This document shows positions 1 to 7,048 of a stretch of DNA of 64,000 nucleotides, in pieces (the first letter of the stretch is position 1; each line of letters begins with the position of its first letter). The position numbers were made by a program, and so were the translations under genes. Source of the DNA: Mycobacterium sp. DL (GTDB lineage Bacteria > Actinomycetota > Actinomycetes > Mycobacteriales > Mycobacteriaceae); contig NZ_CP155796.1 of assembly GCF_039729195.1 (NCBI RefSeq), positions 1,798,001-1,862,000 on the forward strand, read 5' to 3'. The notes beneath the pieces are model-generated. The model had not been told where the DNA came from. It saw only the letters and a list, made by a program, of their open reading frames with translations, and made no database searches.

Positions 1-36
1 GTCGAACAACTCCAGTGGCGCTGGGGTGCTGGTCAT
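1..36 (-). CDS. 5' end of an unidentified gene downstream of gabT (partial)
   Basis: Only the first twelve codons lie in the window; they read MTSTPAPLELFD on the minus strand and run off the left edge. The ATG is preceded by TTAGGAG about eight bases upstream, a good ribosome binding site, and lies 22 bases after the gabT stop codon, so the gene is probably cotranscribed with gabT. Twelve residues are too few to name a family. A role in 4-aminobutyrate use would fit the position but is inference. Confidence 0.6.
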   Translation of the reverse strand, partial: MTSTPAPLELFD

Positions 37-58
37 CGGCGGAACTCCTAACGGTGTC

Positions 59-1408
59 TCAGAGGGCGGCGAAGCCCTCGCGCACCACACCGAAAGCCTC
101 GGTGAGCAGTGCGTCGGAAATGGTCAGCGGTGGGAGGAAACGCAGGACGTTGCCGAAAGTTCCTGCTGTCAAGGTCAGTACGCCGTTGCGCTGGCAGTGT
201 CGGGTGAGCGCGGCAACGGCGTCGCGATGCGGTTCGCGGGTGCCGGGCAGGACCAGTTCGGCGGCGATCATCGCGCCTCGCCCCCGGATCTCGCCGATGA
301 CGTCGGTGGTGGCGGCGATCGACTGCAGTTCGGAGACCATCCGGTCGCCGATGTCGCGGGCGCGGTTGATGAGCTGATGGTCGTTGATCTCGTCGAACAC
401 CCCGAGCGCGGCGGCGCAGGCGACGGGGTTGCCGCTGTAAGTGCCCCCGATCCCGCCCAGGTGCGCGGCGTCCATCACGTCGGCGCGCCCGGTCACCGCT
501 GCCAGCGGCAGCCCGCCGGCCAAGCCCTTGGCGGTGGTGAGTAGATCGGGCACCAGACCGTCGTGTTCGCTGGCGAACCAGGCACCGGTGCGGGCGATCC
601 CGGTCTGGATCTCATCGGCGACCAACAGGATGCCCCGCTCGCGGCAGAAGTCGGCGACCGACCGCAGAAAGCCCTCGGCCGGGACGATGAACCCGCCCTC
701 GCCCTGGATCGGTTCGACGACGACGCAGGCCACGGCGTCGGCGCCGATCTGAGAGTCGACGAGCTGGGCGAACTGATCGAAGGCCTCGGCTGCGCAGTTC
801 TGAGGCGAGGGCCAGCGGTACGCGTAGGCCATCGGCGCGCGGTACACCTCCGGGGCGAACGGACCGAAGCCGTGCTTGTACGGCTGATTCTTGGCGGTCA
901 TCGTCATCGTCAGCAGCGACCGGCCGTGGAACGCGTGATCGAACACCACGACCGCCGAGCGCCCGGTGGCGGCGCGGGCGTACTTGACCGCGTTCTCCAC
1001 GGCCTCGCTGCCGGTGTTGAACAGTGCGGTGCGCTTCTCGTGGTTGCCCGGGGCCAGCCGGTTCAGGGTCTCGGCCACCTCGATGTAGGGCTCGTACGGG
1101 GTGGCCAGGAAACACGTGTGGATGTACTGCGCGAGCTGTGCGGCGGCCCTGGACACCACGGCCGGTGCGGAGTTGCCGACCGTCGTGACCGCGATACCGC
1201 TGCCCAGGTCGATGAAGGAGTTGCCATCCACGTCGACGACGACGCCGCCGCCGGCCGCGGCCACGTAGACCCCTGCGGCACTGGTCAATCCGGCGGGCAG
1301 GGCCGCGTTGCGACGGTCGGCCAGATCACGGGACCGGGGCCCGGGGACGTCGGTGCAGACCCGGCGCACCTGCGCCAGGCCGGGTCCGCCGATCGGAGGG
1401 GCTGTCAT
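59..1408 (-). CDS. gabT: 4-aminobutyrate aminotransferase
   Basis: PLP-dependent class III aminotransferase that moves the amino group of 4-aminobutyrate to 2-oxoglutarate, giving succinate semialdehyde and glutamate. The 449-residue length matches mycobacterial GabT. Visible landmarks are the phosphate-binding NTGSEAVENAVK near residue 131, the cofactor aspartate in VADEIQTG near 265 and the Schiff-base lysine in TTAKG near 294. It is divergent from an aldehyde dehydrogenase that would oxidise its product, which supports the assignment. A second gene starts 22 bases downstream. Related 5-aminovalerate transaminases cannot be excluded. Confidence 0.9.
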   Translation of the reverse strand: MTAPPIGGPGLAQVRRVCTDVPGPRSRDLADRRNAALPAGLTSAAGVYVAAAGGGVVVDVDGNSFIDLGSGIAVTTVGNSAPAVVSRAAAQLAQYIHTCFLATPYEPYIEVAETLNRLAPGNHEKRTALFNTGSEAVENAVKYARAATGRSAVVVFDHAFHGRSLLTMTMTAKNQPYKHGFGPFAPEVYRAPMAYAYRWPSPQNCAAEAFDQFAQLVDSQIGADAVACVVVEPIQGEGGFIVPAEGFLRSVADFCRERGILLVADEIQTGIARTGAWFASEHDGLVPDLLTTAKGLAGGLPLAAVTGRADVMDAAHLGGIGGTYSGNPVACAAALGVFDEINDHQLINRARDIGDRMVSELQSIAATTDVIGEIRGRGAMIAAELVLPGTREPHRDAVAALTRHCQRNGVLTLTAGTFGNVLRFLPPLTISDALLTEAFGVVREGFAAL

Positions 1409-1444
1409 GAGTTGAGCCTAAGGACGTCGATTCGATCGGGGCAG

Positions 1445-1457
1445 GTCCACAGTGGAC
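1445..1457. promoter_or_regulatory. dyad in the gabT/gabD divergent region, possible operator
   Basis: GTCCACAGTGGAC is a perfect 6-bp inverted repeat around one base. It sits 37 bases upstream of the gabT ATG and about 155 bases upstream of the gabD ATG in a 203-bp divergent intergenic region. TATATCT on the minus strand near 1475 is a possible gabT -10 element. The position suggests an operator for a local regulator, but no regulator gene is in view and the dyad is short. Confidence 0.35.
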
Positions 1458-1611
1458 AAGGTTCGTGACGAAGATATACGGAGCGGCGATTGTCCCGACC
1501 GGGTTCGGCCTAACAGTCTGGTCCGTCGAACTCGGGACCGTAGTGTTGAACCTGACCGCGAGACTGGAAAGACCCGGTTCGTAGGACCATGAGTTAGAGG
1601 AGTGGAACACA

Positions 1612-2961
1612 ATGAGCACATCCCTGTATGCGGTGGTTGATCCGTCGACGGGCGAGCTGGTCCAGGAGTACCCCACCGCCACCGACGAGCAGATCGAGCA
1701 GGCCGTCGCGTCCGCAGCGAAGGCGCACAAGGAGTGGTCCCGCGGATCGACCGTCGCCGAGCGCGCCGCCCTGATCCGCAAGGTCGCCGAACTGCACACC
1801 CAGCGCAAGAGTGAACTGGCCAAGATCATCCAACGCGAGATGGGTAAGCCGCTGGATCAGTCCGAGGGCGAGGTCGACTTCAGCGCCGCTATCTACGAGT
1901 ATTACGCCGACAATGCCGAGAAGTTCCTCGCCGACGAGCCCATCGATCTCGTCGAGGGAGAGGGTTCGGCGTTGATCCGCCGCAGTTCGGTTGGCGTGCT
2001 GCTCGGAATCATGCCGTGGAACTACCCGTACTACCAGGTGGCCCGGTTCGCCGGCCCGAACCTGGTGCTCGGAAACACCATCGTCCTCAAGCACGCCCCG
2101 CAGTGCCCCGAGTCGGCCGCGGCGTTGCAGCAGATCTTCCTCGACGCCGGATATCCGGAGGGCGCCTACGTCAACGTCTACGCCACCAACGACCAGATCG
2201 CCGAGGTCATCGCCGACCCACGCGTGCAAGGGGTTTCGCTGACAGGCTCGGAGCGTGCCGGTGCTGCCGTCGCCGAGATCGCGGGTCGCAATCTCAAGAA
2301 GGTGGTGCTGGAGCTCGGCGGTTCGGACCCGTTCATCCTGCTCAGCTCCGACGACCTGGATTCGGCGGTGGAGGCTGCGATCGACGGACGCTTCGAGAAC
2401 ACCGGGCAGGCCTGCAACGCCGCGAAGCGGATCATCGTCGCCGAGGACATCTACGACGACTTCCTGGACAAGTTCACCAAGAAGGTGCTCGACAAGGCGG
2501 ATGGGCTGGCCCCGCTGTCGTCGGTCGCGGCCGCCGACCGGCTCGACGAGCAGGTGAAGCGGGCCGTGGACGACGGCGCGACGCTGGTGTCCGAGGGTGA
2601 GCGCAAGGGCGCGTTCTTCCCGCCCGGCGTCCTGACCGGTGTCTCTCCCGACTCGCCGAGCTACAAGGAGGAGCTGTTCGGCCCCGTCGCGACCGTCTAC
2701 AAGGTGACCTCCGAGGAGGAGGCCGTCGACGTCGCGAACGACACCCCGTTCGGGCTGGGCTCCTACGTCTTCACCACCGATGATGAGCAGGCAAAGCGTG
2801 TCGCCGACAGGATCGAGGCGGGGATGGTGTTCGTCAACGCCGTGGGGGCCGAAGGCGTCGAGTTGCCGTTCGGCGGCGTGAAGCGATCCGGCTTCGGTCG
2901 CGAGCTGGGCCGCTTCGGCATCGACGAGTTCGTCAACAAGAAGCTCATCCGCATCAGCTGA
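1612..2961 (+). CDS. gabD: NAD(P)-dependent aldehyde dehydrogenase, probable succinate-semialdehyde dehydrogenase
   Basis: Aldehyde dehydrogenase superfamily enzyme of 449 residues, expected to oxidise succinate semialdehyde to succinate in the cytosol. The general base glutamate lies in LELGG near residue 234 and the nucleophilic cysteine in NTGQACNAAKR near 268; the IMPWNYPY segment of the cofactor fold is near 133. The CNAAKR context resembles the mycobacterial GabD1 type, as I recall it. AGAGGAG ends nine bases before the ATG and fixes the start. Divergence from gabT supports the substrate; another short-chain aldehyde remains possible. Confidence 0.8.
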   Translation: MSTSLYAVVDPSTGELVQEYPTATDEQIEQAVASAAKAHKEWSRGSTVAERAALIRKVAELHTQRKSELAKIIQREMGKPLDQSEGEVDFSAAIYEYYADNAEKFLADEPIDLVEGEGSALIRRSSVGVLLGIMPWNYPYYQVARFAGPNLVLGNTIVLKHAPQCPESAAALQQIFLDAGYPEGAYVNVYATNDQIAEVIADPRVQGVSLTGSERAGAAVAEIAGRNLKKVVLELGGSDPFILLSSDDLDSAVEAAIDGRFENTGQACNAAKRIIVAEDIYDDFLDKFTKKVLDKADGLAPLSSVAAADRLDEQVKRAVDDGATLVSEGERKGAFFPPGVLTGVSPDSPSYKEELFGPVATVYKVTSEEEAVDVANDTPFGLGSYVFTTDDEQAKRVADRIEAGMVFVNAVGAEGVELPFGGVKRSGFGRELGRFGIDEFVNKKLIRIS

Positions 2962-2988
2962 GGAGCACGCGCGTTGTAGCCTCACACC

Positions 2989-3342
2989 ATGGAAGTACTA
3001 CGCGATGTAGTTGTCCTGGTGCATCTCGTCGGGTTCGCCGTGACCTTCGGGGCCTGGGTTGCGGAGGCGGCCGCCGGTCGCTTCCGCACCACCCGGGTGA
3101 TGGACTACGGACTGCTGGTGTCGTTGCTCACCGGCCTCGCGCTGGCGGCGCCGTGGCCGTCCGGGATCGAACTGAACTACCCCAAGATCGGGGTGAAGCT
3201 GGTGATCCTGGTGCTCCTGGGTGCGCTGCTGGGGATGGGCAACGCCCGGCAGCGCCGCACCGGGGAAGCGGTGCCGCGGCCGCTGTTCCTGGCCGTCGGG
3301 GCGCTGGCCTTCGCGGCCGCCGCTATCGCGGTGCTGTGGTGA
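2989..3342 (+). CDS. small integral membrane protein of unknown function
   Basis: The protein has 117 residues and about four hydrophobic segments (roughly 5-25, 40-58, 66-84 and 97-116), separated by short basic loops. No catalytic or metal-binding motif is apparent and I cannot name the family with certainty. It starts 27 bases after the aldehyde dehydrogenase stop on the same strand, so cotranscription is likely. It ends nine bases before the stop of the convergent short-chain dehydrogenase. Confidence 0.75.
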   Translation: MEVLRDVVVLVHLVGFAVTFGAWVAEAAAGRFRTTRVMDYGLLVSLLTGLALAAPWPSGIELNYPKIGVKLVILVLLGALLGMGNARQRRTGEAVPRPLFLAVGALAFAAAAIAVLW

Positions 3343-3351
3343 CCCGGTCGG

Positions 3352-4149
3352 CTACTGCTCGCCGAGGCCCAGCAACTCGGTGACGTGGTGGTCGCGGCCG
3401 GCGGTGTAACCGCCGTCCACGGCGATGGCCTGGCCGCTGACGAAGCTGGCGTCGCCCGACAGCAGGAACGCCGCCACGGCGGCCACTTCGTCGGCGCGGC
3501 CGAACCGCCGGAGTTTGTGCTCATGGCGTAAGCCCTCGCGCGGCACGTCCATGCCGGGAAGTCCCATGACGGAGTCGAACAGCGGGGTCTGGATGAAACC
3601 CGGGCAGATGGCGTTGGCGCGGATTCCGCTGGGGCCGTAATCGATTGCGGCGTTCTTGGTGAGCAGCACCACCCCGCCCTTGGAAGCGTTGTAGGCACTT
3701 CCGCCTGCCGTCCCCTCAAGTCCTTCGACGCTGGACAGCGTCACGATCGCGCCCCGCTCGCCGGCGACACGCTCCTGGGACACCATCTGGGCCAGGGCGG
3801 CACGCATCACCAGGAACGTGCCCTTGAGGTTGACGTCGAGCACGCGGTCCCATTCCTCGTCGGGCAGCAGGTGGATCGGACCGCCGCCACCCACCCCCGC
3901 CGAATGCACCACGCCGTCGAGCCTGCCCGCCTTGTCGACCACCGCGGCGACTGCCCGCGCAAGGGCGGCAGTGTCCATGACGTCGGCGCAGTGGTAGTCG
4001 AATGCGGACGAAAGTCCTTGCGGTGCTTCGGGAGCAAGGTCGATGCCGATCACCGAGGCGCCCTCGGCGAGCAGTCGGGCGGCGGTGGCCTCCCCGATGC
4101 CCGACGCTGCCCCGGTCACCAGAACGCCCTTGCCGGCAAGACTGCTCAT
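3352..4149 (-). CDS. SDR-family oxidoreductase
   Basis: Classical short-chain dehydrogenase/reductase of 265 residues. The cofactor loop TGAASGIGEA is near residue 10, the catalytic serine is in TLSSVEG and the YNASKGG motif supplies Tyr and Lys. An acidic residue after the second strand (VIGIDLA) favours NAD(H). The frame stays open 47 codons upstream, but the ATG at 4149 places the Rossmann loop at the normal distance from the N-terminus, so I use it. The substrate is unknown. It is divergent from the Baeyer-Villiger monooxygenase gene. Confidence 0.85.
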   Translation of the reverse strand: MSSLAGKGVLVTGAASGIGEATAARLLAEGASVIGIDLAPEAPQGLSSAFDYHCADVMDTAALARAVAAVVDKAGRLDGVVHSAGVGGGGPIHLLPDEEWDRVLDVNLKGTFLVMRAALAQMVSQERVAGERGAIVTLSSVEGLEGTAGGSAYNASKGGVVLLTKNAAIDYGPSGIRANAICPGFIQTPLFDSVMGLPGMDVPREGLRHEHKLRRFGRADEVAAVAAFLLSGDASFVSGQAIAVDGGYTAGRDHHVTELLGLGEQ

Positions 4150-4270
4150 CGGCACAGTATTGCGCACCTCGTGGCCGGCGAGCGCGCGCCGTTGTACGCG
4201 ACTCGCCGCGCAGAGGCGTGCAAACACGCGCGCTCGGCGGACGAAGTCATCATCCACAGATCGGCATATG

Positions 4271-4276
4271 TATGGT
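4271..4276 (+). promoter_or_regulatory. putative -10 element for a leaderless monooxygenase mRNA
   Basis: TATGGT fits the actinobacterial TANNNT -10 consensus and ends seven bases before the ATG at 4284. No Shine-Dalgarno sequence is visible, so transcription may start at the ATG. An in-frame ATG at 4272 overlaps this hexamer and is the alternative start. Confidence 0.35.
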
Positions 4277-4283
4277 GTGGTGC

Positions 4284-6269
4284 ATGCCACATGTCACCGG
4301 CGCCGCCGTCCGCGATCCGGAACTCGCGCGGTTGACGGGTCTTCCGTTCGACGACTCCGACGAGGTGATCCGCGCGGCGGTGGATGCGGCCAGCGTGCCC
4401 GCCCTGTTGATGTCGATGGTGCACATGACCGGCGACCTCGGGCTCCTCGACGAACTGCCGGGCCCGTTCATGTTGATCGCGATGGATCTCCAGGGCGCCA
4501 TGAGCGAACCCGACAAACAGACAGTGCGCGAGCGGGCTTTTGACGTCATCCGCGACTACCGCGACCGTGGCTGTCCGCCGCCGTTCATCCCCGACGAGCA
4601 CCAGCTGCGCGTCATGTTGAACGTGATGTCAGCCGGTCAGGTCACCGAGGAGTTCATCGACTACATCGCCGCGGACCTGCGGGTCACCGACGTCGACCAG
4701 AAGGGGCCGGTGTTGGCCTCGACCGAACAGCAGCGGGCCGACTTCCCGGTGGTCGTCATCGGCTGCGGCGAGTCGGGTGTGCTCGCGGGCATCAAGCTCA
4801 AGGAAGCCGGAATCCCGTTCACGATCGTCGACAAGCAGTCCGGGGTGGGCGGTACCTGGTTGGCCAACCGGTATCCGGGGTGCCGCGTCGACATCGCCAG
4901 TCAGTACTACACCTACTCGTTCGAACCCACCGATCACTGGGAGCACCACTACGCCACCCAGCCGGAGATCCTGCAGTACCTCAACGACGTCACGGCGCGC
5001 TACGGGATCGCCGAGCACATCCGGTTCGAGACCGAGGTGACCGGCGCCGAGTGGGACGAGCCGACCGCCACCTGGCGGGTGCGGATCCGTTCCAGCGACG
5101 GCACGGCGCAGACCCTGTGCGCCCGGGGCCTGATCTGCGCCGTCGGCCAGTTCAGCAACCCCGTCATCCCGGACATCAAGGGCGCCAAGGCCTTCGGCGG
5201 ACCATCGTTTCACACCGCCGACTGGGACGACACCGTCGACCTGTCGGGCAAGCGGGTCGCCGTCATCGGGGCCGGCGCCAGCGGATTCCAGCTGGTCCCG
5301 GCGATCGCCGGCACCGCCGCGCACATCGACGTCTATCAGCGCACGGCGCAGTGGATGGCGCCCAACGTCAACTACCACGCACCGGTGGGTGACGGCGCCC
5401 GATGGGCCACCCGGCATCTGCCGTACTACGGGCGGTGGCTGCGCTTCGTGTCCTGGTGGCCGATCGCCGACGCACTCGACGAGCAGATCACCATCGACCC
5501 CGACTGGGACAACGGTGGATTATCGGTCAGCGCAGGCAATCACACGATCCGCGAGGTGTTCGTCGCGTGGATGCAGGCCTTCGCCACCGACGAGGAACTG
5601 CTGGCCAAGGTGACGCCGAGTTATCCGCCGTTCGGCAAGCGCACCCTGCAGGACGACGGCACCTGGCTGACCACGCTGCAGCGCGACGACGTCGACCTGA
5701 TCACCGACGGCGTCGCCGAGATCACCCCGGACGGTGTCGTCGACGGCACCGGTGTGCACCGATCAGCCGATGTGTTGTTGTGGGCCAGCGGTTTCGACGT
5801 CAACCACCAACTCGGGCCCATCGACGTGCGCGGGGTGGCCGGCGTCAGCCTGAACGACGTGTGGGGCGACGCCGCCTACGCCTATCTCGGGATCACCGTC
5901 AACGACTTCCCGAACTTCTTCTGTATGTTCGGCCCTGGCACCAACGCCGTCAACGGCGCCAGCCTGATCTACAACTCCGAATGCCAGATGCGCTACATCC
6001 TGGGCTGCATCGACATGGTGCTCACCTCGGGCGCCGCCTCGGCGATGCCCAAAGCCGCCGTGTGCACCGACTACGACCGGCGCAGCCAGGAGCGCCTGAA
6101 GACGATGGTCTACTCCCACCCGTCGGTCACCAGCAGCTACTACAAGAACTCCGCAGGCGAACTGCCGACGCTGTTCGCCTGGCGCATCGTCGACTACTGG
6201 AAGTGGACACATCGCCCGGACCCGGACGACTACGAGCTCAAAGCACCCAGACAACAGGAGGATCGATGA
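4284..6269 (+). CDS. Baeyer-Villiger monooxygenase with N-terminal extension (HAPMO-like)
   Basis: FAD- and NADPH-dependent class B flavoprotein monooxygenase of 661 residues that should insert oxygen next to a ketone. The FAD loop VVIGCGESG is near residue 157, a second nucleotide loop GAGASG follows near 335, and the type I fingerprint FGGPSFHTADW lies between them. About 150 residues precede the first Rossmann loop; 4-hydroxyacetophenone monooxygenases carry a similar extension, so this is probably that subgroup. The gene overlaps the next SDR gene by ATGA. Substrate is unknown; aromatic or aliphatic ketones are possible. Confidence 0.85.
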   Translation: MPHVTGAAVRDPELARLTGLPFDDSDEVIRAAVDAASVPALLMSMVHMTGDLGLLDELPGPFMLIAMDLQGAMSEPDKQTVRERAFDVIRDYRDRGCPPPFIPDEHQLRVMLNVMSAGQVTEEFIDYIAADLRVTDVDQKGPVLASTEQQRADFPVVVIGCGESGVLAGIKLKEAGIPFTIVDKQSGVGGTWLANRYPGCRVDIASQYYTYSFEPTDHWEHHYATQPEILQYLNDVTARYGIAEHIRFETEVTGAEWDEPTATWRVRIRSSDGTAQTLCARGLICAVGQFSNPVIPDIKGAKAFGGPSFHTADWDDTVDLSGKRVAVIGAGASGFQLVPAIAGTAAHIDVYQRTAQWMAPNVNYHAPVGDGARWATRHLPYYGRWLRFVSWWPIADALDEQITIDPDWDNGGLSVSAGNHTIREVFVAWMQAFATDEELLAKVTPSYPPFGKRTLQDDGTWLTTLQRDDVDLITDGVAEITPDGVVDGTGVHRSADVLLWASGFDVNHQLGPIDVRGVAGVSLNDVWGDAAYAYLGITVNDFPNFFCMFGPGTNAVNGASLIYNSECQMRYILGCIDMVLTSGAASAMPKAAVCTDYDRRSQERLKTMVYSHPSVTSSYYKNSAGELPTLFAWRIVDYWKWTHRPDPDDYELKAPRQQEDR

Positions 6270-7048
6270 CAGGACGGTTGGCCGGCAAGGTCGCCTTGAT
6301 CAGTGGCGGGGCCAGGGGAATGGGCGCGTCGCATGCTCACGAGATGGTCGCCCACGGCGCCAAGGTGGTGTGCGGCGACCTCCTCGACACCGAAGGCGAG
6401 TTGGTGGTCAAGGAACTCGGCGAGAACGCCCGTTACGTCCATCTCGACGTGACCCGCTCCGAGGACTGGGAAGCCGCGGTGGCCGTCGCCGTCGGTGAGT
6501 TCGGCGGGCTCGACGTGTTGGTCAACAATGCCGGCATCCTCAACATCGGCACCGTCGAGGACTATGAACTCTCCGAGTGGCACCGCATCCTCGACATCAA
6601 CCTGACCGGCGTGTTCCTCGGCATCCGTGCTGTGACGCCAACGATGAAGAATGCCGGTCACGGGTCGATCATCAACATCTCGTCGATCGAGGGGATGGCC
6701 GGCACCATCGCCAGTCATGGCTACACCGCAACGAAGTTCGCGGTCCGCGGACTGACGAAGTCGGTGTCTCTGGAGTTGGGACAGTTCGGGATTCGGGTGA
6801 ACTCCGTGCACCCAGGTCTGGTGAAGACACCGATGGCCGACTGGGTGCCCGAGGACATCTTCCAGAGCGCGCTGGGTCGCATCGCCCAGCCCAGGGAGGT
6901 CAGCAACATGGTCGTCTACCTGGCCAGCGACGAATCGAGTTTCTCCACCGGGTCGGAGTTCGTGGTCGACGGCGGGGTTCTGGCCGGCTTGGCCCACAAG
7001 GACTTCTCCGCCGTCGACGTCGACCAGCAGCCCGACTGGATCACCTAA
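6266..7048 (+). CDS. SDR-family oxidoreductase paired with the monooxygenase
   Basis: Short-chain dehydrogenase of 260 residues with GGARGMGASHA near the N-terminus, NNAG, and the catalytic YTATK motif. CGDLLD after the second strand suggests NAD(H). Its ATG overlaps the monooxygenase stop by four bases, and CAGGAGGA lies just upstream, so the two are translationally coupled. A likely role is interconversion of a secondary alcohol with the ketone used by the monooxygenase; this is inference from the operon. The stop overlaps the stop of the convergent LuxR gene by three bases. Confidence 0.88.
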   Translation: MTGRLAGKVALISGGARGMGASHAHEMVAHGAKVVCGDLLDTEGELVVKELGENARYVHLDVTRSEDWEAAVAVAVGEFGGLDVLVNNAGILNIGTVEDYELSEWHRILDINLTGVFLGIRAVTPTMKNAGHGSIINISSIEGMAGTIASHGYTATKFAVRGLTKSVSLELGQFGIRVNSVHPGLVKTPMADWVPEDIFQSALGRIAQPREVSNMVVYLASDESSFSTGSEFVVDGGVLAGLAHKDFSAVDVDQQPDWIT

